DNA of 64,000 nucleotides from Prorocentrum cordatum (GCA_963575745.1 CAUYUJ010015273.1:262475-326474); one strand, 5' to 3'; positions 8,278-18,775 are shown, counted from the first letter of the stretch. The notes: generated from the letters alone by a model not told the origin. Numbers and translations: made by a program.

Positions 8278-8362
8278 GTTGATGGTGCCTCACAGCTGAG
8301 CGCCAGGACGCGCAGCCGTTCGTTCATCCGAGTCCCCGCCTTGAAAAGATCTCGGGACGTCC
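8278..8362 (+). repeat. Split direct repeat B2, right end of element
   Basis: This is the second copy of the B repeat and marks the right boundary of the element. After 8362 the sequence (AGGATTTTCGG) no longer follows any internal copy and runs into CTTGG minisatellite. Confidence 0.93.
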
Positions 8363-8374
8363 AGGATTTTCGGT

Positions 8375-8800
8375 TCGTGTTCCCTCTCTGGGGCCCCTTT
8401 TGGGGCCGTCTTGGGGCCCTCTTGGGCTGTCTTTGGCGCCTCTTGGGGCGTCTTGGGGCGTCTTGGGGCGCTCTTGGGCCGTCTTGGGGCCCTCTTGGAG
8501 GCCTCTTGGGCCCTTTCAGGGTGGTCTTGGGGGCCACTTGGGCCGTCTTGGAGCGTCGGAAAGCCGAAAAGGCGAAAACGTCAACATCACTTAAAAACGT
8601 AAGGATAATCAAGAGGTTTTGCCTTTAGGAGCCCTCTTGGGAGGCCTCTTGGAGGCCTCTTGGGGCGCCTTGGAAGCCTCTTGCGCCATCTTGAGGCCAT
8701 CTTGGGCGTCTTCGAGCGATCGTTCGGCGATTCGGGGCCCTCTTGAACCGTCTTGGGGGCCTCTTGGGGGCCTCCTGGGCCGTCATGGAAGCCTTGGAGA
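8375..8800 (+). repeat. Degenerate CTTGG minisatellite, second array
   Basis: Units such as CGTCTTGGGGCCCTCTTGG repeat here. An AT-richer island at about 8550-8630 starts CGTCGGAAAGCC and contains AAACGTCAACATCAC. It parallels the island at 360-425, so the array has higher-order structure. Open frames here are by-products of the repeat. Confidence 0.8.
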
Positions 8801-9529
8801 ACCCCAGGGAGGCGCCATGGCCGCCCAGGGACCCCCTGGGAGTATGGCTGGTGCGCACGACGAGGTGCGACGGGGCGAGGGGGTCCCTTATAGACGATAA
8901 AAAAGAAAACCCTCCAAATAACACTTGGCATTCTAGCACGCCTCACAGTGCCAGGGGATACGGTGGCGGATTATCGCCAGAGATGCGGGGTCGGGGGTCG
9001 CAAACCGATCCCCAGACCTCTCCTGGGGTGCATTCTGCCCCGAGAATTTCGAGGCGGATCTGGCCGTGGCCACGAGAGAAGCCTTCTGGGGGCACAGTCA
9101 ACGCCGACAACGACCCGATCCTCGAACTCCCATCCCCGAGCTCGAGAGCCTCCGGCCCCCCCGGAAGTGCTGCACTGCTACGTCGGCCGCGCCTGGAACG
9201 CCGCCCGGGCGGACCGCCCCCTCTTCGGCGCCCGGAGCTCGGAGGCCGACGCGCCAGAGCTGCCGCGAGCGGCGTGGGAGCGCTGGGACGAGGCAGAGCC
9301 CGGGCACCCAGCGCTGTCGCTGGGTCACGTGGAGCCCCCGCGCCCGTCCCCGAGGTCCTGCAGGGTGAGAGCGAGAGGCAGCCTTGCGGCAGAAGTGAGA
9401 GCCGGCTGGGGGACTGGGGTGCCGCAGCTTTGCTGGTTCCAGCGAGCAGGAAGGAGGGGCGAGGCTCGGGGTTCTGGGCTCGAGAAGGTCTCTGTTGGCT
9501 TCTTCTGCCTGCAGGGGCCGTTGTCAGCC
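8801..9529. other. Spacer with one weak candidate exon
   Basis: No complete gene is seen. One frame at about 9155-9363 reads like ordinary protein (CYVGRAWNAARADRPLFGAR, then LPRAAWERWDEAEPGHPAL) and ends beside a GGTGAGAG sequence at 9363-9370 that could be a splice donor. A plausible acceptor (TTCTGCCTGCAG) lies at about 9504-9515. No family was recognised and no partner exon was found, so this is only a candidate. Confidence 0.2.
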
Positions 9530-9645
9530 CCGCGGCTGTCAAAACGGACCCGGGGTGCAAGCTTGCAAAGCGTGGGCCCCAGGAGGGGTCGGGGGTCCGA
9601 TTTTGAGCGGATTTGCTATTGTCCCCCCTTCTTGACAGATGTTCT
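9530..9645 (+). repeat. Dispersed repeat family, copy 1
   Basis: The stretch from CTGTCAAAACGGACCCGGGG through GGAGGGGTCGGGG to GATTTTGAGCGGATTTG matches, with substitutions, the segment at about 63795-63905 (AACGGGTCCGGGG, GGGAGGGGTCGGGG, GATTTTGAGTGGGTTTGG). No coding is seen. The two copies lie in the same orientation. Confidence 0.55.
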
Positions 9646-10050
9646 CGGGGCCATCTAGCTCAGAGATCCCCCAGTCGCCTCCAACTTGCGGCAGAAGGTC
9701 CAAAGCAGTTCTAACACAGTGACAGTCAACCCGCATAGTAAGGATGAACGACTTTCCCAGGCTACCCTTGCATCCTTCCCTTCGGTCCATCCTTGGACGC
9801 TCACGCTGGCCGCGCCCCGCTCGCAAAGTGTCGACATGTCCTTCCAAGGCCCTTGCATCCGTACCGCGCATCCTCATCATGACGTGCGAGCAACCCACAC
9901 CCATACCGTCCATACCCATAGCGGGGTCGGTGGGAGGAGGCCTGGCTATGGGCATGGGTGCGGGTTGTCGGACCCTTGGAGAGGCTCCCGTTCGAGCGGG
10001 GACCCCCATCCGACAAGGCGCACCCATAGTCCCCTCCATCACCCCTATGG

Positions 10051-10082
<32 letters not shown>

Positions 10083-10371
10083 TGTGGGCCACGATGGCGG
10101 GTTACGATGGGGACGGCTACTGGAGGCCACGGGAGGCCACGGGAGGCCACGGGTTTAGGCGCTTGGGCGAGCGGGGTCCCCGCACCTGTCCCCGAGGTCC
10201 CAGGAAGAAGCAACCATCGAAGGAGAGCAACCAGCATCAACGTAAAGTTTTGGAGCTCCGCACGGCTATTCCTTGGATCTGCGCTGGGCCTCCCCCCTGG
10301 CAGCGCCTCCAGCGCCGCCTCTGTCGCTCTCCGCGCGCCCGGCATGGGGGGGCCAGATTTAAGAGATCTGT
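9646..10371. other. Spacer with GT microsatellite and 10-bp repeats
   Basis: A (GT)14 tract lies at 10051-10078 and three tandem GGAGGCCACG units at about 10122-10153. The sequence GTCCCCGAGGTCC at about 10189 echoes 9347-9360. Open frames on both strands contain no recognisable domain. Confidence 0.4.
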
Positions 10372-10571
10372 GAGGAGGAGGAGGAGGAGGAGGAGGAGGA
10401 GGAGGAGGAGGAGGAGGAGGAACAGTGAGGAGGAGGAGGAGGAGGAGGAGGAGGAGAGGAGGAGGGAGGAGGGAGGAGGAGGCGGAGGAGGATGAGGAGG
10501 AGGAGAGGAGGAGGAGAGAGGAGGAGGAGGAGGAGGAGGAGGAGGAGGAGGAGGAGGAGGAGGAGGAGGAC
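10372..10571 (+). repeat. GGA/GAG microsatellite
   Basis: This is about 200 bp of near-perfect (GAG)n with short interruptions, purine-only on the + strand. It could form triplex (H-DNA) structure. Poly-Glu and poly-Arg translations here are artefacts. Confidence 0.95.
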
Positions 10572-10786
10572 CTCCGAAAGTCTGTGTTTCAGTTGTGTGC
10601 TTTCTTCTTCCTCGCTGCCATCCACGCCCGGATGTGCTGTATGGCGGTAGGCGCTGCGGGATCCGAAGCGATTCTTGAGGCCCCAGCCGCGACCCCGCGC
10701 TTTGCTACTTTTGCTGGCTTCGCCTCGTCGCCGCGCGCGAGGCCGCTTCTGCCACAAAATATGTCCTCTTCTTCTAGAATCGAGCA
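10572..10786. other. Spacer between two GGA tracts
   Basis: This is unique sequence of 215 bp. No domain is recognised in any frame. Confidence 0.35.
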
Positions 10787-10968
10787 TCGGAGGAGGAGGA
10801 GGAGGAGGAGGAGGAGGAGGAGGAGGAGGAGGAGGGGAGGAGGAGGAGGAGGAGGAACAGTGAGGAGGAGGAGGAGGAGGAGGAGGAGGAGGAGGAGGAC
10901 GAGGAGGAGGATGAGGATGATGATGATGATGATGAGGAGGAGGAGGAGGAGGAGGAGAGAAACCTCCT
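10787..10968 (+). repeat. GGA microsatellite grading into GAT
   Basis: A (GAG)n tract carries a short (GAT)n stretch at about 10910-10936. Purine-rich on the + strand. Confidence 0.95.
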
Positions 10969-13081
10969 CCCGAAAACCTGGGCCAGCGTTTCTGTACCAA
11001 TTCGCCAGACAGCAGGTCCAGTTTCTCGAGCACGGCCGCCCCTTCAGCGTGAACGGCCGAACTCGGCTCGGGTTTGAAGAAACCTCCGGGAAGCTGGCCT
11101 AGATGTCATAAACGATTGTCTCCTTGATTCTTTTTTTTCGGCTGCAGAACTGCCTGGGGCTCGGCGCCGGCTGCTCTGGGCAGGTCCAAGAGACCCGCGC
11201 GGAGCTCCGAGAGCGGACGCTCCGGCCGTGTTCGCTCCCTTCTTCCGGGGGGCGAGCGGAGCCCCCCTTCCCCAGCGCCCGCCCCCGAGGCCCGAGGTCG
11301 GGCCTGTCCCCCTACAGGGGGATTTGGGCGAAACATACAAACACACACAAGAAACACACCAAACATATTCCAAAATGGTTTAAACAATCGTCCCCATTTT
11401 TTGGTGCCTATTTTTAGAATATCCGTCCTGTAGAGGGACAGGCCCGACTGAACCCGAGGCCCGAGGAATGAGTGGCACTCTCGGAGATCTGGGTCTGACT
11501 GACTGCGGCCGTGCGTCCCCTGCTTTTTCCTAAGCTGGCGCTCGTGCCTGCCAGCGACCGCAGTCAGGGGAGGAACAGCCACCACGACCCCGATCGGTTG
11601 TGTATGCCGAGCGGCCCTGGGCGTTCACCAAACAGCCCTGCCCTGTTCGATTGCTTCCCTGGGTGTGCTTACTTCACGGCTTCGCTTTTCGGGGTGCTTA
11701 CTGTGGGGGTGGATTCTCTGTTCTCGACACAGGGGGAATATTTCAAAGGGGCTAGTCGGAGCCTGGCTCCAGCTCGAAGTCGCTGCTGGCCTCCCCGCTG
11801 GCTTCAATCCCGAGGGAAGCGTCAACTTGCTGTAGGGTGGCTCCCGACTTGGCCGCCTCGGAATCAAAGAACTCGCAAGTCACACCATAGCCCCTTGCAT
11901 CCCCTGCGGACGCGTAGGCGAAATGAAAAGTTCTGCCCGCTGGCATGATCATACAGTGTAGCGATGCCTTTTTAGGCACTGAGGTTGCGAATTACTGTCT
12001 GGGGCGTCCCTGGCCCCCGTCTTTCAAACTTGGCGGTTTCGCCCTCTTTCGGGCCTCGGGGCCCGCACACATCGATCGGGCTCGAGAGATGCCGCAGGAT
12101 GAGATGGGGTCTGGGGCTCGTGTCGTGTCGCGATGTTTTTGCGACGCCGGATCTCAGAGAAGAAACAACAAATTCATGAGGGCGCTGGCATAGTCGATTC
12201 CATTCGGATTGAAATGCTGCGGCCGGCGTTTAGGCAACTACTACAGATCAGAAGAGCAAGACGTCGTGGTAATGATGTGCGTCAATGCTTCCAGGATTTC
12301 CGGGACTTCCTAATTATTGTTCTGCAGTTCTGCACGGGATCAAGAAGCGAGGGCCGCTAGATATTCTTGTTCTCCTGGAGCGTAACTTGAGCCAGTCGCA
12401 TCACGACACCATTCGTTCTCACATACGCGTGGAACAGTTTGTCGCAGCCTCCCTCCCGTTCCCGAGATCCGCGTGACAACAGCACATTCCATAATTACTC
12501 GCATAAACGTGCCGAAGTCTCAGAGTACTTTTTTCCAATCCGGGTGTTTTTTTGTTGATTCCTTACATGCCGCAGCTTTTTGGCGGTCTTGGCGACAGTC
12601 TTGCTATTCCAGTCTCCGTGGGATGCTTCCCGCGGGAGCTCGCGTCAAATTTCAGGCCTGGTGCCGCCATTTTTCTGGCGGCCCCGCCAGGCCAACTCGA
12701 GTCCCCCAAACGCGAGGCTCACGTCGAGTCCCCACTGTCCGCACTGTCCGCACTGTCCGCAGCGTGAGCGAGGAGGAGGAGGAGGAGGAGGAGGAAGGCC
12801 GCCTCGGGCCTCGGGCAGCTTGCGCTGATGCAGCTGTGGGCTGTCCTCGCAGGCGATTATTCTCCCCCAATCCCCGAGTTCCACCAGAAAAAATTGGCCG
12901 CTTATACAAGGGGGGGAACCCTGGGGTACACCCCAAGGGGGCTCTTCGGATGCACTCCTATCGAGGATGGACGTCCTTCCATCTTGTATCCCAGGGTCGG
13001 GCCCCACATTTCTGGTCCACTCCAGAACACCACGAAGCCTGGGATAGGGGTCGACATATCCCCTGTCATGTTCCTCCGCAG
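10969..13081. other. Long spacer, probably intronic in part
   Basis: No convincing gene is seen over about 2.1 kb. There is a small GAG tract at 12769-12797. Possible splice acceptors occur at about 12838-12849 (GTGGGCTGTCCTCGCAG) and 13070-13081. The latter precedes the RING-H2 exon, so the last few hundred bases are probably intron of that gene. The upstream exons were not identified. Confidence 0.35.
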
Positions 13082-14101
13082 AGGTCGCGCCCCGAGGTCC
13101 TCGAGGCGGCGGATCGGGCCGCTTCCCTCGGGGATGTCGCCGGAGACCCAGGCGCCTTCTTCGAGGCAGCCACCTCGCGCCTGAGGGCCGCCGCCAGGAA
13201 GCTGCAGGAGGTGCGCCGGGCCGCGCTGGGCACGCTGAGGGACATCGACGCCGAGCAGAGCAGGCAGTGGCTAGCGGTCAACAGCGGGAACACCCTGAGC
13301 GCAGGGCTCGGGATCGCGGCCGCGGCCGCCATGTTTGTGGTGCCACCGCTGGGCGTCGGCCTGGGCTTGGGGTCTGCTCTCACGGGCGGCGGCGCCGCCG
13401 TCGGCGACGCAGTCGCTGACCAGACGTTGCTGGCCAAGCTGCGCCTGGAGATGTCAGCGTACGTCTGGAACCTGCTGGCCGTGGCAGAGCTCGAGAGGGA
13501 GTGGCTTATGGCCCGAGACGTCTGCGGAGAGGCCGTGAGCGCAGGCGAAGTCTCCCTGGACGTCGTAGAAGATGCTGCGCTGAAGGGCGCCATGGTGGTG
13601 CAGGGGGGGCTGGTTGTTGCAAAGATTGTGGCAGAGGGGCTCGAGAGCTCCCTCGCCGGCGGAAGCGAAGCGGCTGCTCTGGGCCTCACTCGCACCGCGG
13701 GGGTTGCCTCGCGCGTCTTGGGCGTTGTCGGGGCAGTATTCTCCACGGGGATTGCTGTGCATGGCTGGTCCACGACGAAGTCGTTCCAGGCCACGGTGCG
13801 CGAGAAGGCCGAGGAGCTCGAGGCCGAAATCGTTCAGACGCAGCGGTGGCTCTCCACGATCGGGGCAGTCGACTGCAGCATTTGCCTCTCGGAGCTGATG
13901 CCGCCCGAGCAGGTGCGCAGGTGCCGCACGTGGCATTACTTCCACGCTCGCTGCCACGACTGCTGGGCCAGAGAGTGCAGGGGTCGATCCCAGGAGGCCA
14001 ACTGCCCCCTGTGCAGAGGCTCCATGCATGGGGAATCGAGGTCGCTCGAGGATTTCCTCATAGACGACATCCGCTCGCAGCTCAAGGGCACCAAAGCGTG
14101 A
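13082..14101 (+). CDS. Probable terminal exon of a RING-H2 protein
   Basis: The segment encodes 339 residues to the TGA at 14099-14101, counted from a likely acceptor (TTCCTCCGCAG, ending at 13081). The open frame continues upstream to 12473, but that part is unlike protein, so I cut it at the acceptor. The N-terminal third is an Arg/Ala/Glu-rich helix. A Gly/Ala-rich hydrophobic region follows at about nucleotides 13290-13420 (GLGIAAAAAMFVVPPLGVGL) and a second hydrophobic segment at about 13690-13770. This arrangement is loosely reminiscent of apolipoprotein-L-type membrane inserters. A short coiled coil (EKAEELEAEI) precedes the RING-H2 at residues 265-311: CSIC, then C-x3-H-x2-H-x2-C, then CPLC, with all eight zinc ligands present. 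RING-H2 domains usually act as E3 ubiquitin ligases, so a membrane-associated E3 ligase is the inferred role. The N-terminus is missing. Confidence 0.65.
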   Translation, partial: RSRPEVLEAADRAASLGDVAGDPGAFFEAATSRLRAAARKLQEVRRAALGTLRDIDAEQSRQWLAVNSGNTLSAGLGIAAAAAMFVVPPLGVGLGLGSALTGGGAAVGDAVADQTLLAKLRLEMSAYVWNLLAVAELEREWLMARDVCGEAVSAGEVSLDVVEDAALKGAMVVQGGLVVAKIVAEGLESSLAGGSEAAALGLTRTAGVASRVLGVVGAVFSTGIAVHGWSTTKSFQATVREKAEELEAEIVQTQRWLSTIGAVDCSICLSELMPPEQVRRCRTWHYFHARCHDCWARECRGRSQEANCPLCRGSMHGESRSLEDFLIDDIRSQLKGTKA

Positions 14102-14596
14102 CCGTGACCTGCACTGCTCCTGTAGTCGACGAGGTCTGTGCAGCCTCAGGATGTGGCGCTTGCGATGCCATCTAGTTGCCTCTGCAGCGTCCGAAAAGCA
14201 CGACGGTGAGTCTCAAATGTGTGTTTAGGGAAGCGTGAGACTAGAGTTTGCTGGGACTCGAGTTTGCCGATGCTTTGTGACGGTCCCAGCATAAGAGCGT
14301 GCGTCCAATTTCAAACCAGGTTCTGTCATTTTCCAGACGGCCCCGTCATGCAAGTTCTAGTCCCCACAGCTCTACTCTTACGTCTCACCGAGTGTGGCGG
14401 TCGTATTTACCAAATCTGGCACCCCAGTACTTCGTCAGCGCCTGTAGACGCAACCAAGTGTGTATGGGCCGCGCATGTCTACTTCTGCGCGTCAGTGCCA
14501 ACATGCGGTTGCACATATATACGTGACTTTGAATCAGCGCGCGTGCACAGCTGTCTTGGTGTCACCGCAATTGTATGCATACGCGTGTCCGTGTGT
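14102..14596. other. Spacer downstream of the RING-H2 exon
   Basis: Presumably the 3' UTR plus intergenic DNA. No AATAAA signal and no ORF with a recognisable domain is seen. Confidence 0.4.
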
Positions 14597-14650
14597 GTGT
14601 GTGTGTGTATGTGTGTATGTGTGTGTGCGTGTGTGTGCGTGTGTTTACGT
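14597..14650 (+). repeat. GT microsatellite
   Basis: A (GT)n tract with scattered A and C interruptions. Confidence 0.9.
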
Positions 14651-14966
14651 TCCTCGCTGCACTCACTTTGGCTGGTCTGGCAGCCTGTACAGCTCTCTTA
14701 AGTCGTGCGCTTCATTGTCTAACATTTTGTATGATGGTTCAATGGCGTACAATTCGCACCCGACTGCTTGCGCTTCAGTTTACCTCGAGTTGAGTTGCCT
14801 CCTCGGTTCTCTGGCCGCTGCACTTTTCGCCTGGATTTGCAGTTTTCTTTCACACCACCGATCGCTGCATTTGATAGTGTGCACGGGTTGTGCACTGTGC
14901 CTTCGACAATGTTCGATCGCAATTGGCACTTCGATCTGCCGTCCGCGCATGAGGATCCTCTGTGCC

Positions 14967-14968
<2 letters not shown>
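14651..14968. other. Spacer between GT tracts
   Basis: Unique sequence, less GC-rich than its surroundings. Nothing recognisable in either strand. Confidence 0.35.
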
Positions 14969-15027
<59 letters not shown>

Positions 15028-15128
15028 CGTGTGTGTTTGTGTTTGTGTGTGTTTGTGTTTGTGTGTGTGTTTGTGTGTATATGCGTGCGTGCGTTCGTGC
15101 GTGCGTGCGTTCGTTTGTGCGCGCGCGC

Positions 15129-15163
<35 letters not shown>

Positions 15164-15190
15164 TGTGCGTGTGCGTGTGTGTGCGCGCGC

Positions 15191-15249
<59 letters not shown>

Positions 15250-15470
15250 TGCGGGCGGGCGTGCGTGCGTGCGTGCGTGCCTGCGTGCCTGCGTGCCTGC
15301 GTGCCTGCGTGCCTGCGTGCCTGCGTGCCTGCCTGCTGCGTGCCGCGTGCGTGCGTGCGTGTGTGGTGGTGTGTGTGTGTGTGTGTGTGTTGTGTGTGTG
15401 TGGGTGTATGTGTGTGCGTGCGTGCGTGTGTGTGTGTGTGTGTGCGTGTGTGTGTGTGTGTGTGTGTGCT
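14969..15470 (+). repeat. Long compound GT/GC microsatellite
   Basis: About 500 bp of alternating purine-pyrimidine sequence: (GT)n, (GC)n, (GTGC)n and GCCT variants. Such sequence can adopt Z-DNA. The Cys/Val and His/Thr open frames across it are artefacts. Confidence 0.95.
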
Positions 15471-15695
15471 ACCCGACTCCCACTAGTGCCGTCCCCTCCC
15501 ACAGTGCCACGCCCGCGCCCACCAGGGCGACATCTGGTGGCCCATCCCCAGGGGAGAGTTGTACCATGCCGCGGCGGGTCTGGCACAAGCCTGGCTACGT
15601 CCCTCCTTCGCCCATGCCGCCGCCGCCTCCTCCTCCTCCGGACCTCCCGCGCCCGCCACATGATGGGCCGATTTTCCACCATCACTACAAGATGT

Positions 15696-16267
15696 AGGAG
15701 AGGGAGGAGGAGGAGGAGGGGGAGGAGGAGGAGGGAGGGAGGAGAGGAGGAGGGAGGAGAGGAGGAGGAGGAGGAGGAGGAGGGAGGAGGGGAGGAGGAT
15801 GAGAGGAGGAGGAGGAGGAGGAGGAGGAGGAGAGGAGGGAGGAGGAGAGGACGAGGAGGCGGAAGACGAGGGAGGAGGAGGGAGGAGGTAGGAGGAGGAG
15901 GAGGAGGAGGAGGTGGAGGTGGAGGTGGAGGTGAGGTGGAGGTTGGAGGGATGAGGGAGGAGGAGGAGCAGGAGGAGGAGGAGAAGAGGAGGAGGAGCAG
16001 CAGCGCAGCATCAGCAGCAGCAGCAGCAGCAGCAAAAGGAGGAGGAGCAGGACGAGGAGGAGAAGGAGGAGGCGGAGGAGGAGGAGGAGGAGGTGGAGGA
16101 GTAGGATGTAGTGGAGCAGGAGGAGGAGGAGAGGAGGGAGAGGAGGAGGAGGAGGAGGAGGAGGAGGAGGGGGAAGAGGAGGAGGAGGAGGAGGAATCAT
16201 AATAAGAGGGAGGAGGAGGAGGCGGAGGAGGAGGAGGAGGAGGAGGAGGAGGAGGAGGAGGAGGAGG
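15696..16267 (+). repeat. Long GGA microsatellite block
   Basis: Over 550 bp of (GGA)n, with local GGT (15911-15935), GCA (about 16000-16033) and AGGGA variants. Purine-rich on the + strand throughout. Confidence 0.95.
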
Positions 16268-17217
16268 GCCTCCCCATCTCTCCTCCCCCCGATTTATTGG
16301 TGGGAAATCTGCCCCCACAGGCCCCAAGACCCTCCCGGTCCCGCGAGCGGCCACTGCCGGGCGCCAGAGCCAAGTCGGCCCCAGCCCGGTCCGCTGCCTC
16401 TCGCCACCGAGGGGCGCCACGGCAAGATGTCGTGCTGCCGACGCGGAGACAGCTGCAATCTGCCGAGTTGGTCACCTGCGACACTGCAGTGCTGTTGGCC
16501 GTGTTCAGACAGCACGCGCCGCGTCGGTGTCATTCGGCACTCACTAGACCAACACACGGACCAGTCAACAGCCGCGATCTGGTAAGCCCTAGCAGCGAGA
16601 GACGCACTGCCGCAAACAGCTGGACGAGCTGCGTCTGCGCTCCTACGAAGCCAGGCGCGCGGGGGCTCTCCAGCCGCGCAGCTGCGCAAGCGCCGCAACG
16701 GCCAGCTACGACCGTCGGCACCTACCAGGCACCACCGACACACCAGAACCAGAGCCAGGGAAAGACCTTTGGCTGGAAGGCACGATCAGTGCGACGGCAC
16801 GATCTGTGCCGGGCCCCCACGAGCAACACCCTGCTCCCAGCTGTCAGGCAACCTCGGCCGGTCGAACCCGCATCGGGTAAGGAGCCTGCTTTTAGGCTCT
16901 CAGTGCCGTGGGGTGCTCTCACGATTCGCGACCTTGGCCATGGTCAGCTCATCCCTCGAACGAGTTGGCCATGAACGAGCCGACAGGACTCCCCAGGGTT
17001 CTCGGCATCCCGATCGGGCTGAGGCTCCTGAGCCAGGGGTGAGTAGTGCCGAGCGCCCAGTGCACTGGCACCTCATTGCGGGTGATCGTCTGTGGCCGAA
17101 GTGCTTCGGAGGGGCCTTCTCGATCGCCCGGTCGCCTCGACTCGAACAGGAGCACGCGTGCGCGGCCGTTGCCATTCTGACTTACAGCGTGCATCCGTGC
17201 CACCCGCAAGTCTAGTT
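16268..17217. other. Unique GC-rich spacer
   Basis: Several open frames occur (16111-16974 and 16769-17215 on +), but they look like Arg/Ser/Pro-rich shadow translation with no recognisable domain. No gene is called. Confidence 0.35.
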
Positions 17218-17325
17218 CCTCCTCCTCCCCCTCCTCCTCCTCCTCCTTGCCCTTCCCCGACCACCCTACAATTCTTTCGACCTCTTCCACTCAGACCGCC
17301 TCCTCCTCATCTTCCTCTCCCTCCG
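17218..17325 (+). repeat. CTC microsatellite
   Basis: A pyrimidine-rich (CTC)n tract with interruptions. The purine strand is now the - strand, the reverse of the tracts at 10.4-16.3 kb. Confidence 0.8.
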
Positions 17326-17394
17326 TTCGGCTTTCCTTATAACATAATTTCCTCCCTCCGCGCTCCGATGCCACTCGAAGGAACGGGCCGAACG

Positions 17395-17730
17395 TTTTGC
17401 TTGAGACTTTCTCACGATCGACGATTCGATTCTGAAGCGTCGAAACTGGCAGCAGCTTCGCGGATTGAGGGCGGGTCGTTTTCAACATGTGGCCGTCGCC
17501 TTAGCGCCGCGCGCATTCGGTTTGAAAATTTGTCAGAGCTTCGCGGGTTGAGGACAGGTCTTTTTCAACATGTGGTTCTCGGTGTATCGCCGCGCACTTG
17601 TTTCATGTAGAAGTCTAAGAGTTTTGCGGATAGACGGCGGCTCATTCTCAACATGTGTTCCTCGCCTCAGTGCCGCGCGCACTCTTTTAAATAAGAAACA
17701 AGAGTTTCACGGATTCCCATGTTCAGCGTG
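17395..17730 (+). repeat. 82-85 bp tandem family, locus 1
   Basis: A leader (GAGACTTTCTCAC, then GAAACTGGCAGCAGCTTC) is followed by about three and a half tandem units of 82-84 bp. Each unit contains TTCNCGGATTGAGGGCGGGT, a TTTTCAACATGTGG core and GCCTTAGCGCCGCGCGCATT. The same leader and units occur reversed at about 42000-42560 and forward at 45110-45440. No coding is seen and no known family was recognised. Confidence 0.75.
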
Positions 17731-18017
17731 CCAGAAATGGTGTTTGGGAAAGGGTCCAGGATTGTGAGGGCGTAGCAGTTCTGTTGATTCGCGGTGTTGC
17801 AGCCCCAGGACGTGTGATCTGGTTCGATTTAGTGTTGTCAAGACGCAACAGTCATCTTGATTCGTGGCGTCATCAATCGTGTTTTGGCACGCTTCAGGAT
17901 CTTCAAACGGTTGTCTCTCAGCGGGGCAATTCCTTCATTGGACATGAGTAGGGGGCTATGCAGAGGGAGCGCGCAGGCAAGGTTTATTCCAACATCGTTG
18001 ATGAGTCTTGGGTTTCC
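17731..18017. other. Spacer between tandem array and CTC tract
   Basis: Unique sequence with no recognisable coding content. Confidence 0.3.
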
Positions 18018-18205
18018 ACTCCTCCTCCTCCTCCTCCTCCTCCTCCTCCTCCTCCTCCTCCTCCTCTTCCTCTTCAAAATCCCTAAATGCTCCCTCCACC
18101 TCTACTCCTCCCTCCTCCTCCCTCCTCCTCCTCCTTCGCTTCTCCTAGGCCTCCTTCTCCTCCTCCTCCTCCTCCTCCTCCTCCTCCTCCTCCTCCCCCT
18201 CCTCC
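18018..18205 (+). repeat. CTC microsatellite pair
   Basis: (CTC)n at 18018-18070 and 18110-18205, pyrimidine-rich on the + strand. Confidence 0.92.
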
Positions 18206-18775
18206 GCCCCTCCGGTGAGGCCTGGCACCTGTTTTCATGGTGTCAGTACCAAGCACCCTCGGTGTACAATGTACACGGCACTTATTTCGCTGGTTGGGCG
18301 GGGTGCAACCGGCCGATTTTTCTGGTACCGCGGGCTCTGGGGCTTCGGGTGGACGTTGCGAAACCTGTATCGACGGGTCTCCCGTCTTTGGGTGTAGCAC
18401 GGCTCCAGTCTCAGCATGGCCCTGCTGGTGAAGGCGGGTAGCGGGGCCTGTGCGGTCATTTCATTGTGATCTGACCCTCAGGGATCGGCATTTCCTCGGG
18501 AGGCGGTGGCTTGTGCCACGTGAGTCCCAAGGGGCCTTGTGCCCAACCAGGGCTGGGGAGCTTGTGCTCGTCAGTATGCCGTGCCAGCTGTTCCGACTGG
18601 GATGCCTTTGGCTCCCAACGCACCATGTCGGAACCGCTTGGCCGCGAGTCTTCACAGGCGACGTGGTCACCCCCTATGCCCTTTCTGCGCAGCTGTTGCT
18701 GCTTTCCGGGCGGTAGTTCGCTGGCTGGGCTTGTGCAGTACACGGCCGGCTTTCGGGGGACCGACCTTGGGCGCC
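18206..18775. other. Unique spacer
   Basis: About 570 bp between CTC tracts. Open frames are short and show no domain. Confidence 0.3.

Larger units (their letters stand above)
1414..8362 (+). mobile_element. PAT/Ngaro-type tyrosine-recombinase retrotransposon
   Basis: The element is bounded by split direct repeats. A1 (1414-1509) is repeated as A2 (8118-8213) with one mismatch. B1 (8033-8117) is repeated as B2 (8278-8362). B1 abuts A2 with no gap and a 64-bp spacer separates A2 from B2. This A1 - body - B1A2 - B2 order is the published architecture of PAT and Ngaro elements in the DIRS order. These elements replicate through an RNA and probably a circular DNA intermediate and integrate with a tyrosine recombinase rather than a DDE integrase. 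The body carries four overlapping ORFs: a Cys-Pro protein, a gag-like protein, RT/RNase H plus methyltransferase-like domain, and tyrosine recombinase. Near-identity of the repeats and lack of stops suggest a young copy. Both flanks are CTTGG minisatellite. Confidence 0.93.

Noticed and set aside
12473-13081. Upstream extension of the RING-H2 frame
   Set aside because: Contains a poly-Glu microsatellite and text unlike protein; a good acceptor at 13081 explains the open frame ending there.
14780-16420. Long - strand ORF rich in His-Thr and Pro/Ser/Leu
   Set aside because: It is the translation of GT and GGA microsatellites; no domain is present.
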